Assembly (NCBI GenBank): GCA_015680685.1
Contig: MNCI01000268.1
Span: 28,424-92,423 of the forward strand
Reading direction: 5' to 3'
Source of the DNA: Gnetum montanum
Taxonomy: Eukaryota > Streptophyta > Gnetopsida > Gnetales > Gnetaceae
DNA length: 64,000 nucleotides
Shown: piece after piece, positions 22,879 through 34,697 of the stretch
Layout of the letters: each line of letters opens with the position of its first letter
Numbering within the stretch: position 1 is the stretch's first letter
Position numbers and translations under genes: made by a program
Notes under the pieces: model-generated
What the model was told of the DNA's origin: nothing
The model's input: only the letters and a program-made list of their open reading frames with translations
Database searches by the model: none

Positions 22879-24530
22879 CTACGCGAAGGCTTGGTTGAGG
22901 GAGTGGGGAGCGAGGTAATATAACTTAGACTTGATAAAGTCGTTAACTACCTCCTTGAAAATTGCCAACAGATGGGCCTCCGCGATGGGTTCACGGATTT
23001 TGTTCAAGGTGGCGCTCCACCACTGTATAAACTTTTGAATCGACTTGAGTGGGTCTTGCTTAACTCCCATGAGCTGGTCCAGCGTGACTTCTGGTTTTAG
23101 GTTGTACTTGAAACGAGTCACGAACTGAGTTAACAGCTCCTCCAAAGTTGAGATGAAAGCACGTGGGAGTGCTCGATACCAGTCTAAAGCTTTACTCGTC
23201 AGGGACATAGCAAAGACACGGATGATAGTATGTGGCCATTGTTTCAATAAGAACGACTTTGACTTGAAAGTAACTAAATGGGCATTGGGATCGCCTTCCT
23301 CATTGGATTTTGTAAAATGGGGGAGTGGCATCCTATGAGGTAACGATAAGACAGGCACTATTGGACTAATAGGATCATCATAGTAAAAATTCATGACTTG
23401 TATTGTGTTAGAACCAGTAGCCTTAAGGCGCTTAACTTCCTCTGTAAGGGTCTGAATAAGCTGGAAGGCTTGATCCAGACCCGTAGACGAAAAGGTCATT
23501 TGTGGAATGGCAGGAGGAGCCACGCTGGGTGGCGGAATAGGGGCAACAACTTGGCCGATGGGCGATGCTATCAGAATTGTCCCTACAGGCAGTGCCACTT
23601 GTGGCATCCACCACCCAGTAGGTGACGCGGATGGAGCGATTGCCGTTGGGTGTGCCATTGGACACATTGTTTGCGTGGCTGGGGGCATAGGCAATGATCC
23701 TGTAGCAGGGTTTAGTGCCTGTGGAACCTGGTTTTGATGATGGGGGAGATGGGACATCTACGTAGGATGCGTAATGAGGGACATGTTTGGAACCCACCAT
23801 GCTATAGTGGCAGGTCCTATCGTGTGAGTCAGGATGAATGTAGGCGCTGTATGTAATTGCGAAGTAGGTATCACATGTACATACGGTGACATGGGCGTAG
23901 GTGCATGATGAGATGGATTAGCTAACTGCACCTGTTAAGGAATGATTTGTGATGGGACACCACCCGGGAGGGTAGTCGAAGAGAGAAAATGTAACTGGGG
24001 CGAGTGCGGGACTCGGTTAGTATGAGATAATGTCAAGGGCGTGGTGACCATGAAAAATGGATTTACGCGAGATGTCATGGAGGGAGGGGCCATAGCAAAA
24101 TCAGCATGATTGCCTCCCTCAGAATGGGAATCTAGATCGTCCTGCCCATCGTGAAGCGTTTCATCATGGAACAACTCCTCTCGTTGTTCTATCGATGTCC
24201 TAGCCATCAGCATTTGATCTAGGATCCATTGTTGTTGATTTGTGAGGGGTACAGTGGCATTTGGCGAAGGAATAAATTCCTTCCCATTGTAGTATAAGAA
24301 CTCATATTCTCGTTTCTTTTCGAGTTCTTGTGGATACATAGGCAGATTTACCGCAAGTTTAGCATAGAGGAAATTGTAATGTTCCCTGCACTGAGCATGT
24401 CTCTTAGGCTCCTTGTTTTGGAGCCTGAGGGATCAACGTGGTTGCACCGGACTGTCGACCACAGGAGGTGTAACTTGCAGAGTCCAAGGATTCTCGAAGT
24501 TACCAGTGTCAACAACAGTGGTTGATGTAG
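22879..24530 (-). pseudogene. Element A gag
   Basis: Minus strand. The N-terminal part (24530-23935) carries REYEFLYYNGKEFIPSP, matched in B by RQYELFYRGGHEFIPSP. The capsid-type retrotransposon gag domain is open from 23757 to 22879, with FTKSNEEGDPNAHLVTFKS, MSLTSKALDWYRALPRAFI, LLTQFVTRFKYN and KFIQWWSATLNKI. Stop codons separate the two parts. The position expected for the initiator (ATG in B at 32962) is no longer ATG here. Confidence 0.88.
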
Positions 24531-24765
24531 CTATTCTCTATGTGGTTCGAGAGTAATGACGAAAAGGATAAAGATCACAAGGGCAAAGGCAAAGTAAGGT
24601 GAAAATTAGGCTTTCTACCCTGTAGGATTCCAAAGGAATCCTCAAAGCAACCGATCTACACCACACAATTTTGTAAACAACCATGGAGGTATTACGTTTA
24701 CGTTGATCGATAATGGGTACAGATAGCTTACAGGACTACCAGTAAAATGTGGATCAGAGGTTCAG

Positions 24766-24784
24766 GCCCTCCTTCTAGCGACAG
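24766..24784 (-). other. Primer-binding site of element A
   Basis: On the minus strand the sequence a few bases after the LTR end reads CTGTCGCTAGAAGGAGGGC. Element B has TTGGCACTAGAAGGAGGGC at the same distance. The shared CTAGAAGGAGGGC identifies this as the tRNA-primed minus-strand start. The exact tRNA was not identified. Confidence 0.75.
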
Positions 24785-24789
24785 AAAAC

Positions 24790-26324
24790 TGTAACAACGG
24801 AGAACATCAATCGTTGGAAATACTGAACGGAGTTCTGTGTACACAGTTCCAACCCTGGATCCGTGCGAGGGCCGTGCTGGAGAAGACAAATCTGAGGTGC
24901 CTTGAACGGTCTTGTCGATCAGACAGGGACTTACTTAATCAGTAAAATTTTGTAATAACTAGATGGAAAAATGATGATTTCAATAAGGAGATATAATATT
25001 GTTAATCTCGAAGGTAATTGAGAGTGATGTAAACGATTCAAAGCGATTGCAAAATCTATATAGATAGGATGCAAGAAACCAGATTTAAAGAGTGTGCAAT
25101 CCCGAGATCTGGGATTTAGTTTATAAACAAAATATGTTGGATACAATGATTACAGGTGGACTTCGGTTTAGATGAAGCACGTGCTAATAACAGGAAAGTT
25201 ATTTAAAGATAAAACAAGCAAAGGTCGATCTACCTTGTTCTAGCCAATCTGGGCATAAGGGAGTCAAACCTGAAGCAGAATATCCGTTAACTGGCTATTT
25301 CTGATCAAAGATTCTTGCCAATCACCTTCGATGTTCTTACAATCGTTGATCCTCTTTTGCTCTCTTGTCAATCTTTGCCAAAAGTTGTCAACAATTGCCA
25401 ATGAAAGAAAATTGCTCACGGAGAAAATTTGCTAATCGAGAAAGATTTTTGCCAACCCTTTGATCCTTGTCAACTAGAGTATTTAAAATTTTAGGGTCAG
25501 GAGAAAAATGTGGTTTAGATGACGCGTGTTCTGAACCTGCAAAATGCCGTTGACTTGATGTGTTCATGTTTGAAGCTTGCGGTGCTATGTTGCATTACGC
25601 TTTGAAGCGTAATGTGTCATAATCTACTTTTGCTGGAGCTTTAGCAACAAACTGTTCTGCAGTTATGCTGTAATATACTAGAGAGCGTATTGTGACGTAT
25701 GAGCTGCTGATGCCTGAATTGTATTATCTCTGTTGTTGCTTGTATTATGCTGCATCATGCTACATTACGGTGCATAGCGTAATTCAGCGTAAGATAGTGA
25801 ACCTGCAAAATGTTGAAGTGTTGTTGCTGTGCTTCCCTTGTTTTTGTTCTATCTTTCTGGGATTTATTACACTACACTGTGTAATGTAGCGTAATAGGCC
25901 CTTAGCCAAAAAAAGGAAAACTTGCTGAGATGTGCGACTTGTTGTAGATCCTTGCTTGAGCCTTGAGGTTTTGCTAGATCATTGAGGTCTCAAATTTTGC
26001 TATCTCCGTTGTTGTGACTAGATGGATTGTCTTATGGCATTACGCTGCGTTACACTACATTATGCTGTGTTGCATAATGCGGTGTAATATGCTAAAAGTT
26101 AAAATTTTCGAAACATAGTTAACTTGCATAGTTGGAGACTTACCATTGTGCACCCCTTGTCTTTGTTCTGTCCTCTAGAGTCTATTACACTGCACTGCAT
26201 AGTGTGGTGTAACAGACCCTTAGCTGAAAAGGGAACTTGCTGAATCACGACTTGTTGTAAATCCTTGCATGAGTCGCAAGATTTTGCTAAACCGTTGAGG
26301 CCTCAAAATTTTCATAGTGTTTCA
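24790..26324 (-). repeat. Element A LTR (5' LTR in element orientation)
   Basis: 1535 bp, colinear with 8445-9979. Differences are mostly C/T and G/A transitions, as expected of methylated, ageing DNA. The TATA equivalent reads TATTTAAAAT on the + strand, i.e. mutated. It is followed by the GTCAT target duplication at 26325-26329. Confidence 0.95.
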
Positions 26325-26629
26325 GTCATAATTTTTAGTGCAAAGCTATTTAGTCTTTTTAGAATGAACATATCAAGTTTAGCTATTCATCTAAGCTATG
26401 ATAGAAAAATATAATGATACCTGAAGTGTAATTTCAATTAGCAACCTCATATCTAATAAGACAATGAGCTAACCACTTAAGCCACCTACCTTCTATTATG
26501 AACTAAGATATTGAGGGGGAACCTAAAAAAAGAATAATAATTTTAAAAACATTTCAGATCAACAACATAGAAGATAGTTTTTTTAAAAAAAGCCCAACAA
26601 TTTTGGAGATACTTTTTTGAGCATTTAAG
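26325..26629. other. Host spacer between element A and the next LTR
   Basis: Begins with the GTCAT duplication. About 300 bp of AT-rich DNA with no gene. Confidence 0.6.
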
Positions 26630-26963
26630 TGTGATCATTTGGTAACCCAATAGTGGTTTCACTTGATCCACTTAATAGTGAACTCACTTGGTAATCCCAA
26701 TAATGATTACACGAGCCCAAGGCGTGAACTACAAGCTAGGAATAGATACTTATTGCTCTAGGCTAGATTAGATTCATTTACCATTTTTCTTAAACTTAGA
26801 ACCATTTTCACACTTTACTGTCATAGCTAGGAGTTATGGTCTACCAAAATCAACCTATCATACACCTCACTAAGAGCTAAACCAAACACATTGATTATAC
26901 TAGCTCCACGTGGGAAGACAATGACTCTGAACTTTAATCAATTACTAGCATAATCACATTGCC
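26630..26963 (+). repeat. LTR-1 of the C/D gypsy family, left part (split)
   Basis: Starts TGTGATCATTTGGTAAC, like 51525. It aligns along its length with LTR-2 (51525-51939) until CACATTGCC, where the caulimovirid sequence begins. The remainder of the LTR resumes at about 50957 and ends at 51042. Left plus right parts total about 420 bp, the same as LTR-2 (415 bp), so this LTR was cut by a later insertion. Confidence 0.88.
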
Positions 26964-27017
26964 ATACCATCCCTTGCTTGGATCTGACATTGGCAAGAGT
27001 TGGTATAGCAATGTGAT
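26953..27017. repeat. Hairpin at the LTR-1/caulimovirid junction
   Basis: Arms ATCACATTGCCATACCA (26953-26969) and TGGTATAGCAATGTGAT (27001-27017) are inverted with one mismatch. Partial pairing continues inward (CTTGC/GCAAG). The left arm's first bases belong to the LTR and the rest is at the viral side of the junction. Confidence 0.8.
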
Positions 27018-27073
27018 ATCTTTTTACCATCTATGTATTTAGTACTGAAATCAAAATTTTCTAGAAAAAGTGC

Positions 27074-28420
27074 TCATCTAATGAGCCTAGTACAGGAAAC
27101 TTTATTAAGAGCTCTAGAACATAGGTATTTATCAAAGTGTTTGAGATCAATTTTGATAATAAAATGAACATTTTGTAAAAATAATCTAAATTTCTCAATA
27201 CCCTTAACAATAGCTAGTAATTCTCTATGGGTACTGTGATAATTTCGTTGTGCAGCAGAAAATTTACCTGAAGCATACCTGCAAATTCTGATTACATTAT
27301 TCTTTTGTTCTTTCAAGGCAGCACCCTAGAATTCTGATGAAGTGTCTATTTCTAGAATTAATGCGCCATTTGTAGGTAGCTGTAATCTTGGGAGGTTTTT
27401 GCATTGATGCTTAGTTTGAACTCTGGTTTCTATATGTTATTTTATCCGAGGAGGATTCTGACTAAGTTGTTCATTTAGTAGTTTTCTATCCTTGGCAAGG
27501 TTTTTGTAAAACCTTGATACATAACTTATGCATCCTAAAAATTATTGTAATTGGGTTTTATCCTTTATTTCATCAGGAAATTTTCTTAAGGATTCAAGGA
27601 TGTTGTCTTGCAATGTTATAGTCCCTTGGGTAATCTGTAAGTCTAAGAATTCTATTGAGTTTTTTGCAAGTTGCATCTTTGTGGGAGAAAGTACTAGTCC
27701 ATTTTCATCTACTATTTTTCTGAATATTTCTAAATGTTCTAGCTATTGCTTTGGATTTTTACTCATAACTAACATATCATCAATGTAAATCATAATAAAG
27801 GAAAATCTAGTAAAGACTTGATCCATATAGTTTTGAAAGATAAAAGGTGCAGTTTTTATGTTGAAAGGTAAGATTGTTCATTCATATAGTTCTTCGGATA
27901 TGGTGAAGGTAGTTTTCTAATGATCTTGAGGTTCTACTTGTATCTACCAGAAACCAAATTTTAAATCAAATTTGAATAAATATTTGTATGGAGGAATCTT
28001 TGGAACAAATCATCTTTATTGCGTATAGGATGCTGGACAGGTTTTACAAGGTCATTTAAGGGTTTATAATTGACCACTAATCTTTTTTTTTTACCTTAGA
28101 CCTGTTCTAATCTCTTATTAACATAAAAGGTTACATAAGCAAACATGCTGGTACTTGATTGTATTAGCTTTTTATCTAAGAGAGTCTCAATCTCTTCATC
28201 ACATTCTTTCTTTAAGCTTGGTGGCATGCATATATGGTGAGCTTTTGCTTTTATCTTAATGTTGTCTTTGAACTCAATTCTACACTAGTGTCCCTTTTTA
28301 TGCCTAAAAGCAGTGGGATCATCATTGGCTAATTTTAAGAGATCTTCCTATATTTTGGTAAACTTATTTTCTATTTTCTTAATGTTATTCACTATCCATG
28401 GGGTTTTAATGGGTTTCCTT
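27074..28420 (-). pseudogene. Caulimovirid reverse transcriptase / RNase H relic
   Basis: Minus strand. RT blocks can be followed through several stops. A VVNYKPLND-type motif A region lies near 28.05 kb and the catalytic YIDD at 27776-27787. RNase H (27316-27074) has ASGKFSAAQRNYHST, then HRELLAIVKGIEKF. Stop codons occur both upstream and downstream of YIDD. The region ends at the LTR-1 junction. Confidence 0.88.
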
Positions 28421-28425
28421 TGTTC

Positions 28426-28851
28426 TCATGCTTGGAACCTACTTTTGTAGAGGTTTTTCCTAGAGAATCTTTCTCTTGATAGTAATAAGTAAGATCTCCC
28501 TATCGTATATAGTTCTAGGCCTTGGAGATTATTAGTTCCTATGAAAAGATCATAAGATCTTATCTCATAGTGACAAACCTTTAATTGTAAGGTTTTACCT
28601 TGGGATGTTCTAACAGGGATTATGAATTTATATTTCAAGGCTACCTTTTAGGTATTGAGCATTACATATGTTTTTTCTTTTTTCTTCCAAAAGTAAAAAG
28701 GTATTATATTCCGTTGAGCAAGTGAAACTTCAGCATTGCTATCTATAAGGGCATCTATGGGGTATGGCTTATAACCTTCAAATTTCATAAAGAATGTGCA
28801 AATAGGAAGATTAATTATTCTATTGTTATTATTTACTATATTAATAGGCAT
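28426..28851 (-). pseudogene. Caulimovirid aspartic protease relic
   Basis: Minus strand, two open pieces separated by a stop. ALIDSNAEVSLA is at the position of the D-[ST]-G-A active site, so the catalytic Gly appears replaced by Asn. The following segment KFIIPVRTSQG...IRSYDLFIGTNNL resembles the C-terminal half of pararetroviral protease. Confidence 0.7.
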
Positions 28852-29264
28852 AGCCTGTGTCTCTTCTTGATAGTATTTTCTCTGGTAGCTTTCTTCTATT
28901 TTCTAAAGCTCGTAGAGTTCTTGAGAAGTTTGTTGTATGTATTTCTTTAATTGTGTTATCTGTTGGGTTCACATAAGAGACTCATCTAATGAAGGTATTC
29001 TTTGGGTCTATTTCTCACTTTCAGATGATTCTTCTATATTATGTTCTAAGGTTGTTTCTGATTCTTTCTGCATCTCAAGATACTTGAACCAACTTTCTTC
29101 TATCAAGAATTGATGTTCTTCTAGTTCCTGCTTCTTTTTAGTTATTTTACGCTTTAAAGACATTATTTTAGAGACTTGATCTTATTGTTTTTATAATCTT
29201 ACTACTTCTTGTTTTATTATTTTGTAGGTTAGGTCTCTTTTTATAGGATCTACATCAATTGTAT

Positions 29265-30740
29265 CTAGAGGTCTCTTAGATAGATCTGGTTTCTCTTCTC
29301 TACTATATCTAGACGAAGTTTTGCATGTCTAGATCTAGGGGTTTCTAGGTGTCTTAAAGGTTGATGTATGTTCATGTTGTAGTACAAGACATTATCATCA
29401 AAATCATCAAAATTTCCTACATCTTCCCCCATTTTCAAAAGAGGTAGCCATTGGATTAGAGTCACTGACATAATAATTTGAATATTCATTGGATTCAATG
29501 TAAATGTCACCAAGAGAAAAAGGTGTAGAGGGATCAAGAGTAAAATCATAGTATTACTCAAAAAGATTATAATGTTCTATGAAATTCACTTACCTAGAAT
29601 GCTTGTCTTTATGTGGACATTCATGTGCAAAGTGATTTCCTTTACAAACAAAACATTTAACATCTTTCTTTGGGAGTTTATGTTATCAACATTTAAACAT
29701 TCCTCAAAAGATTTAGTTGGAGAGGACTTTTGTTGCCATCATTTCTTTGAATAATTACTACATTTATGCTTGTGAGAATAACACTAAGATTTTGATGTGT
29801 TTTCAAATTGATTTTTAGGACATATGTCATTCCAGAAAGACTTTCCAAGTTTATGACCTATTCGTTTCATGAGAGATTGAGCTCTCATATCATGACATAG
29901 ATCTCTATTTATGTATATTATTAATTTTCTAATTGCACTAAAACTCATATAATCTATACCTCTATCTAGCATTTTTATTTCTGCTTGATACATCTCACAG
30001 AAAGGTTGTGGCATCGATCTTGAAAGATGTTCTTTAGCAGATTGATCATGAGTTAATTTACCACAATAATACCATTCTTCCATCGTATCTAAATATGTAG
30101 AGACATTTTGTATTTTATGTAATCGAGCTTTAAAGAACATATCTCTATATGGATCAATATGTTCATTTTTACTACCTATAAATTCTTTAGTTATTGCATT
30201 TATAAATAAAATTGTAGGGCTAGTTAGCAACTTCTTTTTGATGTATGGATCAATATAGTTCCACCATCTTTTCAAATTGCTAACAAAATTGAATACACAA
30301 TTTTGGATAGCATGCTTAGAAATTTTTTTGTCAAGAATAACTTGACAGTCAATGAAACCATTTATCCAATCTAAGACAACTTGTCATTATGGTATAGATA
30401 ATTTATCCATACTAAATTTACAATCTTTTTCACTAATCATTCTAGAAGAGACTTGTGGATATACCTCAGGTGCTTGGGTGTATAGTTAAGGATTTCTTAG
30501 AAGTTCTTCCTCATTTGAATCAAGCTTGGTTTTCTGGTCATCAAAATTTATAGCCATTGCTTGAGAAGATCCTTCATTAGCATTGATTTTGGATTTTCCT
30601 TTATCCCTTATTGTGGATTTGTTTCTACATTTTGGTAAAGGAGAATCAACATTTGTGCCATATTTAGGAATTCTTGGATCAAGGAGTTGTACTGTTGTTT
30701 TAGGGACCCATTGTTTTTAGAGATTTTTAACTCATTCTTT
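29265..30740 (-). pseudogene. Caulimovirid coat protein / zinc-knuckle region relic
   Basis: Minus strand. The longest open part (30275-29784) contains MKRWWNYIDPYIKKKL and EHLSRSMPQPFCEMYQAEI, like the capsid region of Caulimoviridae. A CCHC-like knuckle follows at 29656-29614 (CFVCKGNHFAHECP), one residue shorter than the usual C-X2-C-X4-H-X4-C spacing. The downstream acidic/Arg tail runs to 29265. Element B inserted at 30751, just upstream of this domain. Confidence 0.78.
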
Positions 30741-30751
30741 AGTTTTTAGAG

Positions 30752-32260
30752 TGAAACACCACAAAATTTCGAGCTTAGTACTTCTCCAACAAGAATCGAG
30801 CTAAGTCATGATGTTCCCCAGCATGGCTAAAGCTTGAAGGCTCCACAGACAGCTTCAAGCGAAGTCGAACTCAACAAGGAGCAGTTCCCTGGGACCCACT
30901 GATAACCACGACAACATCTGCTATCAAACATTGCAACTTCGGAGCTTAAGGTACTTAGTTTTCACTAAGTATGCATTCTCGGCGTATACGCCCAGCGTAT
31001 ATGCCCAACATCTACAGCGTATATGCCCAGCGTATACGCCTCACATATACGTCCACCATATACACTCGGCATGCAATCCCCAAAGACGACATGGAAACAG
31101 CATTTCAGAGCAAGGTTTGATACAAGGCATCAATTCACACAAACAGAGTATTCATCAGATGTTGACATCATGCATCCTGAAGTCTATACGCTGAGCATGT
31201 ACATCCTGCACGTCCAGCGTATACGCCTAGCAGACACAGCGTATACGCCCAGCAAGCCCAGCATATATGCCCAGCATATACGCTCAGCAGACACAACGTA
31301 TACGCCCAGCGTATATGCTTAGTAGACACAGCGAATACGCTTAGCGTATACGCTCAGCAGGTACAAAGTGTCAAATCAAGGTCAACCGAGCTAAACACCT
31401 ACAAGCAACATTTTCATGGCATCTGAATTCAAATCTAAAGACCGAAAGACTTCTTTTGCTTTAATCAAGTCTATACGCCCAGCGTATATGTTGAGCGTAT
31501 ATGTCGAGGTCATACGTCCAACCTGTATACGCTGGCGTACAGCAATATACGCTAGCGTATAACTGTATACGCTGGTGTACAGCATGCTGAACACTTGTAA
31601 ATTTCATTCTTTTGCACTTGGTCAACACGCCACGTGTCACCCAACCTGAGTCTAGCGTCTAAACCTGTATAAAAATCCCAATTTTGCATTAGAACGAGGT
31701 TGGCAATTTTGAACAAACCAGAGAGAGAGAAAAATAGAGACGCTAAGAACCAGAGCAGAGAACCTTGTACGCTAGACCTCAACCTTGTACGCTGAGCATA
31801 GAGCCTCTACACTGTGCCTACAGTTTGAACCAGCACACAGTCATCCCTGCATCCACCAGGGCTATTCGTCCGCCTTGTGTGAAAGCCACAACTACGTTAG
31901 ACCGGTGCATTGTAATTCTCACTTTGCAATAATATTACTGCATTTGCTTCCTAAAGTCTATTATAGTTTTTCATTAATTGTTGCATGTTTACTGTTTATG
32001 CCATCATACGTTTATGCTCTGTTTACGCTATTTACGTTTCGTTTTACATCTGTTACGCCGTTCACATATAACCCAGCGTATAGCACCTCGGTGTACGTTT
32101 GGGGAAATCCTTGCCTGATCCGCGTGCGAACCACTCAAGGTACTCTACCTTTGTCAATTCCAGCTTGTCCTCAAGTGAAGGTAGGGTCTTCTGTGCGTGT
32201 CCGGAGATCTCCCGGTATCTGTTTCCTTCCAGCCAGAGACCGACGATTTCGGACAGTACA
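30752..32260 (+). repeat. Element B 5' LTR
   Basis: Starts TGAAACACCACAAAATTTCG, ends GGACAGTACA. It is colinear with 47936-49438. The U3 part (30.95-31.6 kb) carries many copies and near-copies of the palindrome GCGTATACGC. A G-box (CACGTG) lies at 31631-31636 and a TATA box (TATAAAAA) at 31668-31675. Confidence 0.95.
31631..31675 (+). promoter_or_regulatory. Element B LTR core promoter: G-box plus TATA
   Basis: GCCACGTGTC (G-box core 31631-31636) followed about 32 bp later by TGTATAAAAA (31668-31675). The 3' LTR keeps both (TATA at 48837-48844). This spacing and composition fit a pol II LTR promoter. Confidence 0.65.
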
Positions 32261-32264
32261 GAAA

Positions 32265-32283
32265 TTGGCACTAGAAGGAGGGC
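32265..32283 (+). other. Primer-binding site of element B
   Basis: TTGGCACTAGAAGGAGGGC begins four bases after the 5' LTR. It shares CTAGAAGGAGGGC with element A at the same distance. The TGG start matches the 3' CCA of a tRNA. The tRNA identity was not determined. Confidence 0.78.
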
Positions 32284-32299
32284 TAACTGCTTAAAACTT

Positions 32300-32915
32300 A
32301 CTGTAATTCAGAAACTCTCAACGTCTACACTGTTGAGTATACGAGATCCCTGTCCATAGAACTCCCAGCATCTACGCTACTGAATACAAGCTGACCCTGT
32401 CTACAAAATCCCCAGCGTCTACGCTATTGAGTTTAGGAGCTCCCGACGTCTACACTACTGACTATACGTTGACTCTGTCTGCAAAATCCTCAGCATCTAT
32501 GCTGCTGAGTTTATGCCGACTGTCTGAAAACTTCCTAGCTTCTACACTGTCGAGCATCTACACTGCTGAGTTTACACCTGTCTGCAAAATTCCCAGCGTC
32601 TACACCATTCCATTTACGCCACACGCTCTATGCCGTAGATGCGTCTATGCTGTTCAGCATACGCTGCACACTATACGCTCTAGACTTTGTCTATGCCATT
32701 TCGTTTACGCTACATGCCGTACACTGTAGACTTTGCTTATGCTGCTGCATTTACGCTGCATTCTCTACGCCTTAGACTTCGCCTACGTTGCTGCGTTTAC
32801 ACTGCACTCTCTACGTTGTAGACTTTGTCTACGCTGCACTCTCTACGCTATAGACTTTGTCTACGCTGTGCACTCTACACTGTAGACCTTGTCTACGCTG
32901 CTGACGTACTAGTAT
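32300..32915 (+). repeat. Leader tandem repeats of element B
   Basis: The untranslated leader is made of degenerate tandem units. The first set (about 32.3-32.6 kb, period near 60 bp) centres on CAGCGTCTACGCTGCTGAG. The second set (about 32.7-32.9 kb, period near 45 bp) centres on CTCTACGCTGTAGACTTTG. Both contain internal inverted pairs (GCGTAGA/TCTACGC), so the RNA leader could fold into serial hairpins. Confidence 0.75.
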
Positions 32916-32961
32916 ACCAGTTTCATACCCTTTTATTGTATTATATTCTCAATTGTTCATC

Positions 32962-34697
32962 ATGAACACCGCAAACTCCAACATTGTAACCAAGCCAGTC
33001 ACAGACATCGTAGGCACCATGGCTGTTCAACAACCAGTGGTACAACCCCCTGTGGGGCCTCACCAGTCTCTTAGACTATAAGGAAAAAATCCATCATTTA
33101 ACCTCATACCCTAGGACCAATACAATTTCATATGCGTGAAAATACAAGCAGGCCTAACCATGGACCAAACTGAGATGGAGACCAAAAGACAATACGAATT
33201 ATTTTACAGAGGAGGACATGAGTTCATCCCTTCACCATACGATATCATTCCTCTCCTTGAGCATTACTCTGAGCTCTTACTATTAAAAAATCAACCCCTA
33301 GACCACTCCGTGGCAAATCCTCAATTGGAAAAGGAGGACGACTTTGTAGCTCAATCCGAGCACGAAGATTCGTACCACACCCTTAGCCCACAAACTTATA
33401 CAAACCCGTCGTTTCACCCATTCACGGGAGAAACTACGTCCCTCCAGCCATTCAAAATCATGCAAGCACATGTGCCTCAACAAGAGGCACCCACTCTCAT
33501 CCTGATTCCTCCAGTGACCGATGTTGAAGTCAACACGCTTCCCCTCGCAATTCCCACTGCGGCCATAGTACCCCCGTTCTTACAAATGCAGCCTCCTCAA
33601 AATAATGTAGGAGTGACCCTCCCGCCCCGAGTGATCGGGATGCTGCACGTAATACCGGCCTCTACATCCACTAATTACATACTGCGGATCCCAACCCAAG
33701 GAACATCCTTCACAACAGTAACCCAACAAGTTCAGGGGATTCCAACACAAAACATGATCGGGCAATGTACAGCGATTGGTGCCTAATCACATCAACCCCC
33801 TCATTATAACATACCACCTCACACAATCTTACAAGCTAATATTCCTCAAGGACAACCACAACAATAGCAACCCCCTGCCTACAATATGCCGCCCCAGATA
33901 TTGCCTGCTATAAATATTCCGCAAGTGCAGCCCCCAACTACACAGCTTTCAGCCTTCCAACCCACTATTCAACAATCTAATCTGTATACTACACAATATC
34001 CCCAACCTGCCATCTCACCTAGCACTCAAGACTAGGCTGATGCTAAAAAACTAATGCAGGAACTAACTGACGAGGTCAAACGCCTCAAGACAGCCATCGA
34101 CTGAGAGTTGAAGGTAGTGGACTTTTATCACGATGATCCCATCAGCTCTTCCGTTCCGCCCCTAACTTTACCCAGGGGTGTATCTTTGCTGATGCTAACT
34201 AAGTATAATGGGGAGACAGACCCCAACGCTCACCTCGTAATGTTTAGATTAGAATGCACACTACTCCAGGCATGGCCACATGCCATTTTACAAGTGTTTC
34301 CTATGTCCCTTGCAGGGAGAGCACTTGATTGGTATCGGGCCTTGCCATGGAATTCAATATCTTCTCTGGAAGATTTATTGCATCAATTCGTCACCAGGTT
34401 CAAGTATAACTTGAAGCCTGAGGCAACACTAGACAACCTCATACAGGTCAAATAAGCACCCCTTGACCCTGTTCAGAAATTCATCCAGTGGTGGAGTGCT
34501 GCTCTCAACGAACTTCACGAGCTAATCCCAGAGACATACCTCCTCACAATTCTAAAAGGGGTTGTCAAGGACTTCGTCAAATCCAAACTGTATTATCTTA
34601 GTGCACGTAATCTGAGTCAAGCGTTTGTACAAATCAAGAGCATAGAGGAGGCAGCGCAAAATAGTCATGATCCTGCATATTTAGCCTTTAAGAACTA
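32962..34697 (+). pseudogene. Element B gag
   Basis: Begins at ATG 32962 (MNTANSNIVTKPV). Stops follow, then RQYELFYRGGHEFIPSP in the open stretch 33136-33786. The gag capsid domain (34090-34640) has LTKYNGETDPNAHLVMF, MSLAGRALDWYRALPWNS, LHQFVTRFKYN and, after a TAA at 34453, KFIQWWSAALNEL. The start is supported by the parallel segment in element A. Role in a live element: particle assembly. Confidence 0.88.

Larger units (their letters stand above)
8445..26324 (-). mobile_element. Element A: Ty3/gypsy Tat-type LTR retrotransposon with an antisense accessory gene
   Basis: A 17.9-kb element on the minus strand, flanked by a perfect 5-bp target duplication GTCAT (8440-8444 and 26325-26329). 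Both LTRs are 1535 bp. The order along the minus strand is LTR, PBS, gag, protease, spacer containing an antisense gene, RT, RNase H, a second RNase H, integrase, repeat-rich 3' region, PPT, LTR. The second (archaeal-type) RNase H is the hallmark of the Tat/Ogre lineage. Frames are broken by many stop codons, so it is not autonomous. 20225-21056 is unsequenced. Confidence 0.92.

Noticed and set aside
26953-27017. MicroRNA precursor
   Set aside because: The stem would fit, but one arm starts in an LTR and the other in viral junction sequence, the loop is short, and I recognise no known plant miRNA. Kept only as a junction hairpin.
30975-31350. Regular short palindromic repeats that could look like a CRISPR array
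   Set aside because: Spacing and sequence between copies are irregular and themselves repetitive, they lie inside both LTRs of a plant retrotransposon, and no cas-like genes are nearby.
31785-32294. 169-codon open frame in the element B 5' LTR, with a counterpart (48978-49451) in the 3' LTR
   Set aside because: It is present twice only because the LTR is duplicated. It overlaps U3/R-U5 and has no protein similarity or codon pattern I can recognise.
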